From Cupriavidus basilensis (lineage in GTDB: Bacteria > Pseudomonadota > Gammaproteobacteria > Burkholderiales > Burkholderiaceae): DNA of 64,000 nucleotides. Positions 26,394-35,324 of this stretch are shown here, piece by piece (the stretch's first letter is position 1; each line of letters begins with the position of its first letter). Under the pieces are notes generated by a model. The model was not told where the DNA came from. It made no database searches and saw nothing but the letters and a program-made list of their open reading frames with translations. The stretch is taken from positions 682,001 to 746,000 of the forward strand of contig NZ_CP062803.1 in NCBI RefSeq assembly GCF_008801925.2. The letters are read 5' to 3'. The position numbers and the translations under genes were made by a program.

Positions 26394-27233
26394 ATGTCCA
26401 ATTTTTCTGGTTTTTCTGGTTTCTCTTATCCCTCCCTGCGGCAAGCGCTGTCCGTCGCGGTAGCCACGCTCGGCATCGTGGCCTCGGGCGCCGCGATGGC
26501 GCAGGAGCAGACCCTGCGCGTCGGCACCGTCAGCGGCCCCGACGCGCAAGTCTGGCAGGTAGTGCAGAAGGTCGCCAAGCGCGAAGGGCTCAATATCAAG
26601 GTCGTCGAGTTCAACGACTACGTGCAGCCCAACGCCGCGCTCGACGCCGGCGACCTCGACGCCAACAGCTTCCAGCATCAGCCTTACCTGGACAGCCAGG
26701 TGAAGCAGCGCGGCTACAAGATGGTCAGCGTGGGCTACACGTATATCTCCCCGCTGGGCATCTACTCGCAGAAGCTGAAGTCGCCCAAGGACCTGCCGCA
26801 AGGCGCCAAGGTTGCCGTGCCCAACGATCCCTCCAACGAGAACCGCGCACTGCTCCTGCTGGCCGCGCAGGGCGTGATCAAGCTCAAGAGCGGTGTTGGC
26901 ACCAACGGCGTCAACGCCACGCCGCTGGACGTGAGCGACAACCCGAAGAAGCTGAAGCTCGTCGAGCTCGACGCCGCGCAACTGGCGCGCTCGCTGCCCG
27001 ACGTGGCCGCGGCGGTGATCAACACCAACTACGCGCTAGCCGCCGGCCTGCAGCCCACCCGCAACGCCATCGCGCTGGAAGACATCCATAGCCCGTACGC
27101 CAACATCATCGCCGTGCGCACCCAGGACAAGGACAAGCCATGGGTGAAGAAGCTGGTCGCGGCTTACCAGTCGGAAGAGGTACGGCAGTTCATGAAGAAC
27201 GAGTTCAAGGGTGCAATGGTGCCGTCGTTCTGA
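26394..27233 (+). CDS. MetQ/NlpA-family ABC transporter substrate-binding protein
   Basis: 279 residues from ATG at 26394, chosen because AAAGGA lies about ten bases upstream. Signal peptide ending near SGAAMAQEQ, then LRVGTVSGPDAQVWQVVQKV and NDYVQPNAALDAGDLDANSF with FQHQPYL, the MetQ signature. It lacks an obvious lipobox cysteine, so it may be a soluble periplasmic form. It binds methionine or a related amino acid. No metN or metI is nearby, so it must share a permease encoded elsewhere. The gene is followed by a terminator. Confidence 0.9.
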   Translation: MSNFSGFSGFSYPSLRQALSVAVATLGIVASGAAMAQEQTLRVGTVSGPDAQVWQVVQKVAKREGLNIKVVEFNDYVQPNAALDAGDLDANSFQHQPYLDSQVKQRGYKMVSVGYTYISPLGIYSQKLKSPKDLPQGAKVAVPNDPSNENRALLLLAAQGVIKLKSGVGTNGVNATPLDVSDNPKKLKLVELDAAQLARSLPDVAAAVINTNYALAAGLQPTRNAIALEDIHSPYANIIAVRTQDKDKPWVKKLVAAYQSEEVRQFMKNEFKGAMVPSF

Positions 27234-27300
27234 TCGGGCAGGTGGCCGAGGACATTGAGTTGTCCCGGTAGCCGTCCCGGTGGCGCAGGCCTGACAGTCA

Positions 27301-27340
27301 AGCCCTTTCGGATCGCAAGGTCCGGAGGGGCTTTTTGTTT
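27301..27340 (+). terminator. Rho-independent terminator after MetQ-like gene
   Basis: Stem AGCCCTTTCGGATC / GGTCCGGAGGGGCT (with G-U pairs) around a GCAAG loop, then a T-rich run TTTTTGTTT. It sits 68 bp after the stop codon and also separates the convergent TolA-like gene. Confidence 0.8.
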
Positions 27341-27351
27341 GTGGCCGGCCG

Positions 27352-28098
27352 CTACTCCCTGGGCATGAACGTGATGTTGACGCCGGGGGGCGCCACGCCA
27401 TTCTCGTCGCGCGGCAGCGGGTCGGATCGCTCCACCGCGCGCAGCACGGCGTTGTCCCAGCCGGCATTGCCGCTGGACTTGGTGAGCCGCACCGACAGCA
27501 GCGAGCCATCCGGCGCCATGCGCACCGCGACCACCGCGGCCGGGTTGCCGGCGATCTCTTCGGTAAAGATGATGTTCGGCTTCACGCGGCGCCGCACGCG
27601 GTCCGCGTAGCCGGGCGAGGCGTTGCCGCCAGCACCGGCGCCGGTGCCCACGTGGCTGCCTACGCCACCGGTGGTGGGAGCGCTGTTGGCCATGGCCTGC
27701 AGGCGCGCTAGTTCGCTTTTGCGCTGCTGCTTCAAGGCCGCCTGGCGCTCCGCCTCTCGTGCCTGGCGCTCGCGCTGGTCGGCCTGCCTGGCTTCCTCGG
27801 CCGCGGCGGCCTGCTTGCGCTTCTGAGCTTGCAGGGCGATGTCGGCGTTGTCGTCCGGTTCCGGCTTCAACACGGGCTGCGGTTCCACGGGCGTCGGCTG
27901 GACCACCGGCTGGGGCTGCGCAATTTCGGGCACGCTGTCCCACAGCTCCGCCTCCACGCCGGCTGGCGTGCGGCTCTGCCAATGCACCCCGTAGTAAAGC
28001 ATCAAGCCCAGCAGCAGATGCATGAACAGAGCCAGCAGGAAACACTTCAGCGTTCCTCGCTCCTGCACCTGTTGATACGGATGGGCGATGGTCATCAT
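27352..28098 (-). CDS. TolA/TonB-like energy-transducing protein
   Basis: 248 residues with one N-terminal membrane helix (about 18-40), a proline-rich stretch with repeated PVVQPTPVEPQP, a charged Ala/Glu/Arg helix (about 85-130) like TolA domain II, and a C-terminal TonB/TolA-type domain (VVAVRMAPDGSLLSVRLTKS and AVERSDPLP). TolA normally lies in tolQRAB; here it stands alone between a convergent MetQ gene and a tRNA, so it may be a paralogue. Function in outer-membrane energy transfer is inferred. ATG at 28098 or 28095. Confidence 0.8.
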   Translation of the reverse strand: MMTIAHPYQQVQERGTLKCFLLALFMHLLLGLMLYYGVHWQSRTPAGVEAELWDSVPEIAQPQPVVQPTPVEPQPVLKPEPDDNADIALQAQKRKQAAAAEEARQADQRERQAREAERQAALKQQRKSELARLQAMANSAPTTGGVGSHVGTGAGAGGNASPGYADRVRRRVKPNIIFTEEIAGNPAAVVAVRMAPDGSLLSVRLTKSSGNAGWDNAVLRAVERSDPLPRDENGVAPPGVNITFMPRE

Positions 28099-28417
28099 GA
28101 CGCGCGGCAGGCCACGGACGGGCGATGCATAGTCAGTGCTGTGTCACTCTGGAATCACTCTCACATCCCTGTGAAAGGAGGCAGTGCAATGCCCTGTGCG
28201 CGACCCCGCGCATGGCTCCACTGCATGCAGCTTAGGTCGGCATCGTTGCGGTAGGCAAGCGGGATTCTCCGCGGCGGGGTGCTCTGAAGTTGGAGCGTAG
28301 ATCCGGCGAGGATAGAAATCGACCGCAAGAAAACAGAAGCCCAAAAAGCAAAACCCCTCCCGATCTTGCGATCGGGAGGGGTTTTTGTTGTAGCCCGTTT
28401 CCAGGCTTCAACGAATA
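28099..28417. other. Intergenic region, about 319 bp, before tRNA-Met
   Basis: No coding gene is supported. It contains the upstream region of the TolA-like gene and the strong hairpin terminator described separately. An open frame across 28290-28475 is an artefact reading through the antisense of the tRNA. Confidence 0.6.
28352..28386 (-). terminator. Strong hairpin terminator for tRNA-Met
   Basis: Perfect 14-bp stem AACCCCTCCCGATC / GATCGGGAGGGGTT with TTGC loop. T-rich runs are found on both sides, so it can work in both directions; on the minus strand it lies 32 bp after the tRNA 3' end. Confidence 0.85.
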
Positions 28418-28494
<77 letters not shown>

Positions 28495-28595
28495 GAACAA
28501 GACCGAGATTATACATGGCATTTTGAGGCTGTCAACACCACTTCTTCAAAAAGTTTCGGGGCGTCGAATGGCACGGCATGCACCCTGCAGCCTGC

Positions 28596-28625
28596 AAAAA
28601 AAACGGCGGGCCTTGCGGCCCGCCG
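28596..28625 (-). terminator. Rho-independent terminator of the MFS gene
   Basis: On the minus strand the stem CGGCGGGCC / GGCCCGCCG with GCAA loop is followed by eight T residues (plus-strand A8 at 28596-28603). It lies 72 bp after the MFS stop codon. Confidence 0.85.
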
Positions 28626-28697
28626 GTGGAGCGACTGACTACCGGATCAGTCGTGCATGAGGCTGGTGCCCTGGACGACGGGCCGGCTCACGCGCCT

Positions 28698-30398
28698 TCA
28701 GTCGTTGGCGTAGATATCCACGTCCTTGGTTTCGCGGATGAACAGCGAGCCGAGGACCAGGGTGACGCCCGCGATGATGATCGGGTACCAGAGGCCGTAG
28801 TAGATGTTGCCGTTCTGCGCCACCAGCGCGAAGGAGATGGTGGGCAGCAGGCCGCCGAACCAGCCATTGCCGATGTGATACGGCAGCGACATGGACGTGT
28901 AGCGGATCCGGGTCGGGAACATCTCCACCAGCATGGCCGCGATCGGGCCGTACACCATGGTCACGTAGATCACCAGGATGACGAGGACCACCAGCACCAT
29001 GATGGTGTTCATCTGCGCGGGGTCCGCCTTGGTCGGGTAGCCGGCCGAGGCCATCGACTCGCCCACCTGCTTCTTGAACGCGGCGATCTGCTTCTTGCTC
29101 GCATCGTCGAAGCTGTGGCCAGCCGGTACCAGCGAGGCGTTGAAGGAAGCGATCTCCTTGTCGCCGATCTTCACCGAGGCCACGGTGCCGGCCGGAGCCT
29201 CCACCACTTCATAGCTGGCCGAAGCTTGTGCCAGGGTCCGCTTGACGATGTCGCAGGAGCTGCGGAAATCGATTTCGCGGGCGATCGGGCTGCCCTGGAA
29301 GGAGCATTGCTTCGGATCCGCGGTCACCACGATCTGGGCACTCTGCTGCGCGCGCTCCAGGGCCGGGTTGGCGTAGTGGGTCAGGGCCTTGAACAGCGGG
29401 AAGTAGGTCAGCATCGCCAGCGCGCAGCCGGCCATGATGATCCACTTGCGCCCGACCTTGTCCGACAGCGAGCCAAAGAAGATGAAGAACGGCGTGCCGA
29501 TCACCAGGGCGCCCGCGATCAGCAGGTTGGCGGTGGTGGCGTCGACCTTGAGCACCTGGGTCAGGAAGAACAGCGAGTAGAACTGGCCGGTGTACCAGAC
29601 CACGGCCTGGCCGGCGGTCAGGCCGATCAGCGCCAGGATCACGATCTTCAGGTTGCGCCATTGGCCGAACGCTTCGGTCAGCGGGGCCTTGGAGGTCTTG
29701 CCTTCGGCCTTCATTTTCTGGAAGGCGGGCGATTCGCTCATCGACAGGCGGATGTAGACCGACACGCCCAGCAGCAGGATCGAGAGCAGGAACGGAATGC
29801 GCCAGCCCCAGACTTCAAAGTTGGCGCCCGTCAGGTTGCGGCACACCAGGATCACGATCAGCGACAGGAACAGGCCGAGCGTGGCGGTGGTCTGGATCCA
29901 TGCGGTATAGGCGCCGCGCTTGCCGTGCGGCGCGTGCTCGGCCACGTAGGTGGCGGCACCGCCGTACTCGCCGCCGAGCGCCAGGCCCTGCAGCATGCGC
30001 AGCCCGATCAGGATGATCGGGGCGGCCCAGCCGATGCTGGCAAATCCCGGCAGCAGGCCCACGATGAAGGTCGAGGCACCCATGATCAGGATGGTGACCA
30101 GGAAGGTGTACTTGCGCCCGATCATGTCGCCCAGGCGGCCGAACACCAGCGCGCCGAACGGCCGCACGATGAAGCCGGCGGCAAATGCCAGCAGGGCGAA
30201 AATGAAGGCGGCGGTTGGATCGAGGCCGGAGAAGAACTGCTTGGCGATGATGGCCGCCAGCGAGCCGTAAAGATAAAAGTCGTACCACTCGAACACCGTC
30301 CCGAGCGAGGAGGCAAAGATCACCTTCCTCTCTTCGGCGGTCATTACCGAGTTCTGGGCGCTGCCCCCGGGCATCGCCACGTTTTGTGCATTGGCCAT
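28698..30398 (-). CDS. MFS transporter, MHS (metabolite:H+ symporter) family, with inserted periplasmic domain
   Basis: 566 residues. The first segment carries SLGTVFEWYDFYLYGSLA, hallmark of the MHS family (ProP, KgtP, ShiA). Motif A appears twice, GRLGDMIGRK near 87-96 and GSLSDKVGRK near 309-318. Twelve membrane segments are predicted. MHS proteins are usually 420-450 residues; the extra length is a hydrophilic block at residues about 342-462 between helices 9 and 10, on the periplasmic side, with two cysteines at 365 and 382 able to form a disulfide. Substrate probably an organic acid or osmolyte. Own terminator downstream. Confidence 0.9.
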   Translation of the reverse strand: MANAQNVAMPGGSAQNSVMTAEERKVIFASSLGTVFEWYDFYLYGSLAAIIAKQFFSGLDPTAAFIFALLAFAAGFIVRPFGALVFGRLGDMIGRKYTFLVTILIMGASTFIVGLLPGFASIGWAAPIILIGLRMLQGLALGGEYGGAATYVAEHAPHGKRGAYTAWIQTTATLGLFLSLIVILVCRNLTGANFEVWGWRIPFLLSILLLGVSVYIRLSMSESPAFQKMKAEGKTSKAPLTEAFGQWRNLKIVILALIGLTAGQAVVWYTGQFYSLFFLTQVLKVDATTANLLIAGALVIGTPFFIFFGSLSDKVGRKWIIMAGCALAMLTYFPLFKALTHYANPALERAQQSAQIVVTADPKQCSFQGSPIAREIDFRSSCDIVKRTLAQASASYEVVEAPAGTVASVKIGDKEIASFNASLVPAGHSFDDASKKQIAAFKKQVGESMASAGYPTKADPAQMNTIMVLVVLVILVIYVTMVYGPIAAMLVEMFPTRIRYTSMSLPYHIGNGWFGGLLPTISFALVAQNGNIYYGLWYPIIIAGVTLVLGSLFIRETKDVDIYAND

Positions 30399-30661
30399 TG
30401 TCTCCTCCGTTTGTGATCGGAATCTTTCGGGCTGGCGGCCGGCACGCTCTCGCTCTCTGGCGGACGCGCGACAACCTCCGAAGTTGCAATGGATTGTGGG
30501 AGGCGAACCTTACTGCGTTCTGACAATTTCGGCCGAGTTCACCACTAAACGCTCGGGGTATACGCTAGGCGCAAAGCAGGCCCGGCGGTGCTGCGCCGCG
30601 GTGCGAAAGGTGTCAGGCGGGCCTGTGTCAGTCGGCGATGCGTAGCGGTGCCGGGATCTTG

Positions 30662-30979
30662 CTATGCAGCATCGTCATGCTGGCGGGCGGGCACGGGCGG
30701 CACGCCGGCGTCATCGTCTTCATCGCGGTTCATGCGCCAGGCATAGATTGCCGCCATCAGGACGTAGACGATCAGCGCGCCTTGCGCGCCGACCCAGAAC
30801 GAGAAAGGCCAGCCGAAGAAATCAAAGCGCAGCTCACGGGCAAACCAGGCGACCACGAAGGTGACGACGAACCAGATCGACAGCAGCACAGCAATCCAGC
30901 GCAGGTTGCGATGCCACGCGCGGCGCTCGGACTGATCGGCCTGGCCGCGCCCGCCGCGCGTGTGGTCAGGGTCGGTCAT
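30662..30979 (-). CDS. DUF4212 small membrane protein (sodium/solute symporter small subunit)
   Basis: 105 residues with two membrane helices (IAVLLSIWFVVTFVVAWFAR and WVGAQGALIVYVLMAAIYA) and the FDFFGWPFSFW motif of the DUF4212 family. These proteins usually precede a VC_2705-type sodium:solute symporter. Here the ATG overlaps the histidine kinase stop by four bases, yet no SSS symporter gene follows; the next gene is the MFS transporter 263 bp away. It is therefore an orphan small subunit in a signalling operon. Confidence 0.88.
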   Translation of the reverse strand: MTDPDHTRGGRGQADQSERRAWHRNLRWIAVLLSIWFVVTFVVAWFARELRFDFFGWPFSFWVGAQGALIVYVLMAAIYAWRMNRDEDDDAGVPPVPARQHDDAA

Positions 30980-32532
30980 GCAGGCTCCAGGGGAGATGGC
31001 CGGCGCAGCGTGATGCGAAAGCACGCGCCGGCCAGGCGCGGCTCCGTCTGGTAGACGTGGTCGAGAATGCTGACATCGCCGCCGTGCTGCTGCACGATCT
31101 CGCGCACGATGGCCAGGCCCAGGCCGCTGCCCTGGGTCTTGGTGCCGAGCACGCGGTAGAACCGTTCCATCACGCGCTCGCGCTCGGCCACCGGGATGCC
31201 GGGGCCGGTGTCTTCCACCTCGAGATACGCGAAGGGCTCGAAGGCATCCGCGCTGACGCGCACGGTGGCGTGGCCATCGGCCGGCGTGTAGCGGATGGCG
31301 TTGTCGATCAGGTTGTTGAGCATCTCGGTCAGCATCAGGCGATTGCCTTGCACCATCACCGGGTGGTCGTCGGCATCCACGCCGAGATCGATGCGGCGCG
31401 CCCACGCCTGCGGCAGCCAGTCCTTGACCACCTCGCGCGCGAGCGCGGCCAGGTCCAGCGGCGCCATGCTGCCGGCGCCGGCCAGGTTCTCCATGCGCGC
31501 CAGCGACAGCAGCTGTGTCACCAGGTGGGCCGCGCGCTCCGAGCTGCCGGCGATCTGCGCCAGCGACTTGCGCAGCTCCTCGGGCGATTGCTCGCGCTGC
31601 GCCAGCTCCGCCTGCATGCGCAGCCCGGCCAGCGGCGTCTTCATCTGGTGGGCGGCATCGGCGATAAAGCGCTTTTGCGTCTGCACGGAAACGTCGAGCC
31701 GCGCCAGCAGGTCGTTGAACGAGGCCACCAGCGGCGTGATTTCCTGCGGCGCGGCGTGTTCGTCGATGGGGCTGGTGTCGCCGGGGTTGCGCGCGCGGAT
31801 GCGCTGCTGGATCGAGGTCAGCGGGGCCAGCCCGCGTGTCAGGCCGAACCACACCAGCACCACCGCCAGCGGCAGGATCACGAACTGCGGCAGGATCACG
31901 CCCTTGATGATTTCATTGGCCAGCCGCGCGCGCTTGTCGAGCGTCTCGCCAACCTGTACCAGCACCGGCTGCGCGTCGCCCGCCTGCTTCAGGTCGACGT
32001 AGGTGTAGGCCACGCGCACATCGTTGCCCGCGATGCGGTCGTCGCGCAGCGAGACCAGCCCTGCGTGGCCGCGATCGTCCTCGCCGGGCAGCGGCATGTC
32101 GTTATCCCCGGCGACGAACTCGCCGTGCGTGCCCACCACCTGGTAGTAGATGTTGTCGGTTTCATCGGCACGCAGGATTTCGCGTGCGGACAGTGGCAAC
32201 TGCAGCGTGACGCGCCCGTTGACCTCGCGCACCTGTTGCGAGAGCACGATGGCGCTGGCCTCCAGCGAGCGGTCGAAGGGCCCGTTGGCGATGGACTTCG
32301 CCACCAGGTAGGTCACGGCAATGCTCATCGGCCACAGCAGCAGCAGCGGTGCCAGCATCCAGTCCAGGATTTCGCCGAACAGCGAACGCGGCGACGGATG
32401 GCCCGCGCTGTCTTCAAGGTGCGGCAGGGCGTCGGCCAGCGTTTCGTCGCTGACGATCTCATCGGGCGGGGAGGGCGCGCGCGCGGGCCGTGCGGCCCGC
32501 GCGCGCCGCCGGGGCAGTCGCAGCAGGCTCAT
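30976..32532 (-). CDS. Sensor histidine kinase, TctE-like
   Basis: 518 residues from ATG at 32532 (upstream TTG at 32583 is a weaker option; neither has a clear ribosome site). Two membrane helices at about 58-78 and 212-232 enclose a periplasmic 2CSK-type sensor domain. H-box FIADAAHQMKTPLAG with histidine 295, N-box NNLIDNAIRYTP, G1 VEDTGPGIP and G2 GSGLGLAIV are all present, so the kinase should be active. It pairs with the response regulator encoded just upstream. TctE-type kinases sense carboxylates, an inference here. Confidence 0.92.
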   Translation of the reverse strand: MSLLRLPRRRARAARPARAPSPPDEIVSDETLADALPHLEDSAGHPSPRSLFGEILDWMLAPLLLLWPMSIAVTYLVAKSIANGPFDRSLEASAIVLSQQVREVNGRVTLQLPLSAREILRADETDNIYYQVVGTHGEFVAGDNDMPLPGEDDRGHAGLVSLRDDRIAGNDVRVAYTYVDLKQAGDAQPVLVQVGETLDKRARLANEIIKGVILPQFVILPLAVVLVWFGLTRGLAPLTSIQQRIRARNPGDTSPIDEHAAPQEITPLVASFNDLLARLDVSVQTQKRFIADAAHQMKTPLAGLRMQAELAQREQSPEELRKSLAQIAGSSERAAHLVTQLLSLARMENLAGAGSMAPLDLAALAREVVKDWLPQAWARRIDLGVDADDHPVMVQGNRLMLTEMLNNLIDNAIRYTPADGHATVRVSADAFEPFAYLEVEDTGPGIPVAERERVMERFYRVLGTKTQGSGLGLAIVREIVQQHGGDVSILDHVYQTEPRLAGACFRITLRRPSPLEPA

Positions 32533-32637
32533 GGGGAGGAGGTGATCGGGCAGGTCCCGGCGGCGTCGCCGGCATGCCCTCAAAGGGAAACGGCGCCAAT
32601 GCCGATTCTGATTCCGATTCGATTCTAATGGCGCTTT

Positions 32638-33324
32638 CTAGTCGTGCGTCACGGCGGCCTGGAATTTCTCCAGGCAGTAGCCCAGGCCGCGTACCGTGGC
32701 AATGCGGATCCCGCCCACCTCGATCTTCTTGCGCAGCCGGTGCACATAGACTTCGATGGCATTGTTGCTGACCTCTTCGCCCCATTCGCACAGGTGGTCG
32801 ACCAGCTGCTCCTTCGATACCAGCCGCCCGGTGCGGGTGAGCAGGATCTCCAGCAGCCCGACTTCGCGCGCGGAGAGATCCAGCATCTGCTCGTTCAGGT
32901 AGGCGATGCGGCCAACCTGGTCGAAGGCCAGCGGGCCATGGTGCGTGAGCGTGGCGCCGCCGCCGGCGCCGCGCCGCACCAGCGCACGCACGCGGGCTTC
33001 CAGCTCGGACAGGGCGAAGGGTTTGGCCATGTAGTCATCGGCGCCCAGGTCCAGGCCCTTGACGCGCTCGTCGACGCCATCCGCCGCGGTCAGGATCAGC
33101 ACCGGCAGCATGGCGCCGCGCGTGCGCAGGCGCTTGAGCACTTCCAGCCCGGGCATGCGGGGCAGGCCGAGATCGAGGATCAGGAGGTCGAAGGTCTGGG
33201 TCGAGAGCGCCGAGTCGGCTTCGACCCCACTGGCGACATGGTCGACGGCATAGCCGGAGTGACGTAATGAGCGTGTCAGGCCATCTGCCAGCACATCGTC
33301 ATCTTCGGCGATCAGAATACGCAT
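32638..33324 (-). CDS. OmpR/TctD-family response regulator
   Basis: 228 residues from ATG at 33324, preceded by GGAG at a six-base spacing. Receiver domain with acidic pair EDDD at 7-10, phosphoacceptor aspartate 51 (LLILDLGLPRMPG), and K near 102 (MAKPFALSELEAR). C-terminal winged helix with SNNAIEVYVHRLRKKIE and VRGLGYCLE. Partner of the TctE-like kinase 105 bp downstream. Divergent from recA. Confidence 0.93.
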   Translation of the reverse strand: MRILIAEDDDVLADGLTRSLRHSGYAVDHVASGVEADSALSTQTFDLLILDLGLPRMPGLEVLKRLRTRGAMLPVLILTAADGVDERVKGLDLGADDYMAKPFALSELEARVRALVRRGAGGGATLTHHGPLAFDQVGRIAYLNEQMLDLSAREVGLLEILLTRTGRLVSKEQLVDHLCEWGEEVSNNAIEVYVHRLRKKIEVGGIRIATVRGLGYCLEKFQAAVTHD

Positions 33325-33383
33325 GGTTGTCTCCACCCTGGCCGGCTTAGTCGTCGCTTTACATCAAATGACGCGTGCGGGAC

Positions 33384-33413
33384 TTGCCAAGCATACTGTT
33401 TTTTTATACAGTA
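33384..33413 (+). promoter_or_regulatory. recA promoter with LexA (SOS) box
   Basis: CTGTTTTTTTATACAG at 33396-33411 fits the LexA consensus CTGT-N8-ACAG exactly, within a longer palindrome TACTGT...ACAGTA. A -35-like TTGCCA at 33384-33389 and a -10-like TACAGT at 33407-33412, 17 bp apart, put the box over the promoter spacer, as expected for SOS repression of recA. Confidence 0.88.
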
Positions 33414-33621
33414 CTCGCTTGATCCGGTCGCGCAGTGAGCGGGCCGGATCGTACTGAATTTAGCAACGAATGTATTACCGACGTTTGCCCAATGTTTGCC
33501 CCTGCTGCCAGGTTCATTGTCATCAGGAGTTCGCAGCGCGGCGCGGGTCGGGCGGTTACCCGCAAAAGCAGGCGGCGCGCCACATGCGGCCTATTTATAC
33601 ACCATTGACGGAAGGACGACC

Positions 33622-34695
33622 ATGGATGACGGCAAGAAGGCGGGTGCTGGCGTAAGCGCCGAAAAGCAGAAGGCGCTGGCGGCCGCGCTGGCCCAGATCG
33701 AGAAGCAGTTCGGCAAGGGCTCGATCATGAAACTGGGCGAGGCCGACATCGACCAGGATATCCAGGTCGTGTCCACCGGCTCGCTGGGCCTGGACATCGC
33801 GCTGGGCGTCGGCGGGCTGCCGCGCGGCCGCGTGGTGGAAATCTACGGTCCGGAATCCTCGGGCAAGACCACGCTGACGCTGCAGGTCGTGGCCGAAATG
33901 CAAAAGCTGGGCGGCACCTGCGCCTTTATCGATGCCGAGCACGCGCTCGACGTCAACTATGCCGGCAAGCTCGGCGTGTCCGTGGGCGACCTGCTGATCT
34001 CCCAGCCCGACACCGGCGAGCAGGCACTGGAAATCACCGACGCGCTGGTGCGCTCGGGCTCGGTCGACCTGATCGTGATCGACTCGGTGGCGGCCCTGGT
34101 GCCCAAGGCCGAAATCGAAGGCGAGATGGGCGATTCGCTGCCGGGCCTGCAGGCCCGCCTGATGAGCCAGGCGCTGCGCAAGCTGACCGGCACCATCAAG
34201 CGCACCAACTGCCTGGTGATCTTCATCAACCAGATCCGCATGAAGATCGGCGTGATGTTCGGCTCGCCCGAAACCACCACCGGCGGCAATGCGCTGAAGT
34301 TCTACGCCTCGGTGCGCCTGGACATCCGCCGCATCGGCTCGATCAAGAAGGGCGACGAGGTGATCGGCAACGAAACCAAGGTCAAGGTAGTCAAAAACAA
34401 GGTGTCGCCGCCGTTCCGCGAAGCCTTTTTCGACATCCTCTACGGCCAGGGCATCTCGCGCCAGGGCGAAATCATCGACCTTGGCGTGGACGCCAAGGTC
34501 GTCGAGAAGTCGGGCGCGTGGTACAGCTACAAGGGCGAGAAGATCGGCCAGGGCAAGGACAACGCGCGTGAATACCTGCGCGAAAACCCGGACATCGCCG
34601 ACGAGATCGAAAACAAGGTGCGCGAGTCGCTGGGCGTGGTCCTGATGAACGGCACGCCGGCCACCGCTGGCGCCGTGGCCACCGCCGAAGACTGA
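33622..34695 (+). CDS. recA: RecA recombinase
   Basis: 357 residues from ATG at 33622 with GGAAGGA before it. Walker A GPESSGKT at 76-83, the DNA-binding loop sequence [20 protein letters not shown], and [20 protein letters not shown] with the L2 loop. RecA forms filaments on single-stranded DNA, drives homologous recombination and triggers LexA self-cleavage. LexA box upstream; strong terminator downstream separates it partly from recX. Confidence 0.98.
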   Translation: MDDGKKAGAGVSAEKQKALAAALAQIEKQFGKGSIMKLGEADIDQDIQVVSTGSLGLDIALGVGGLPRGRVVEIYGPESSGKTTLTLQVVAEMQKLGGTCAFIDAEHALDVNYAGKLGVSVGDLLISQPDTGEQALEITDALVRSGSVDLIVIDSVAALVPKAEIEGEMGDSLPGLQARLMSQALRKLTGTIKRTNCLVIFINQIRMKIGVMFGSPETTTGGNALKFYASVRLDIRRIGSIKKGDEVIGNETKVKVVKNKVSPPFREAFFDILYGQGISRQGEIIDLGVDAKVVEKSGAWYSYKGEKIGQGKDNAREYLRENPDIADEIENKVRESLGVVLMNGTPATAGAVATAED

Positions 34696-34734
34696 GCTTC
34701 GCTGGCCGGGGCATGCCCGGCCGCGATCCCCACC

Positions 34735-34773
34735 CCGGGGCGGCACGCGCAGCGACGCGCGCCGCCCCGGTTT
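34735..34773 (+). terminator. GC-rich hairpin between recA and recX
   Basis: Stem CCGGGGCGGC...GCCGCCCCGG with inner ACGCGC/GCGCG pairs, then TTTGCATTTT. In many bacteria such a hairpin reduces read-through from recA to recX so that RecX stays low. Confidence 0.7.
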
Positions 34774-34856
34774 GCATTTTCAAAGCGCTTCTAGCTTCTA
34801 TATAACGCATTGATAAAGCGCATTGATAATGCGCGGTGTTCAAGCGCGCCTTCCCC

Positions 34857-35324
34857 ATGGCTACACGTCCACCTCTCTCCCTGAAAGCCCGCGCCGTCGG
34901 TTACCTGTCGCGGCGCGAGCACAGCCGGGCGGAGCTGGCGCGCAAGCTGGCCCCGCACGCAGAGTCTCCCGAGGCTCTCGAGCAGTTGCTCGATGCGCTG
35001 GAGCGCGAGAACTGGTTATCCAACGCGCGCTTTGTCGACAGCCTGGTGCACCGGCGCGCGGCGCGCTATGGCGCCGCGCGCGTGATGCAGGAAGCCCGCA
35101 CTCATCAGCTCGGCGGCGATCAGCTCGCCGACCTGCAGGATCGCCTGCGCGGGTCGGAGCTGGAGCGCGGCCGCGCGGTCTGGCAAAAGCGTTTTGGCAC
35201 GCCGCCCGCCACGCCCGAAGACAGGGCCAAGCAGATCCGCTTTATGGTCGCCCGCGGCTTTTCCCGCTCGGTGGTGAGCCAGGTGATCAAAGGGGCGGAT
35301 GCGTGGCTGGATGGCAGTGACTGA
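34857..35324 (+). CDS. recX: RecX regulatory protein
   Basis: 155 residues from ATG at 34857 (GTG at 34836 is possible). Three-helix repeat protein: LKARAVGYLSRREHSRAELA, LDALERENWLSNARFVDSLV, and IRFMVARGFSRSVVSQVIKG. RecX binds RecA filaments and limits their growth. Located 161 bp after recA beyond a hairpin. The leader holds a short direct repeat GCATTGATAA at about 34808-34830. Confidence 0.93.
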   Translation: MATRPPLSLKARAVGYLSRREHSRAELARKLAPHAESPEALEQLLDALERENWLSNARFVDSLVHRRAARYGAARVMQEARTHQLGGDQLADLQDRLRGSELERGRAVWQKRFGTPPATPEDRAKQIRFMVARGFSRSVVSQVIKGADAWLDGSD

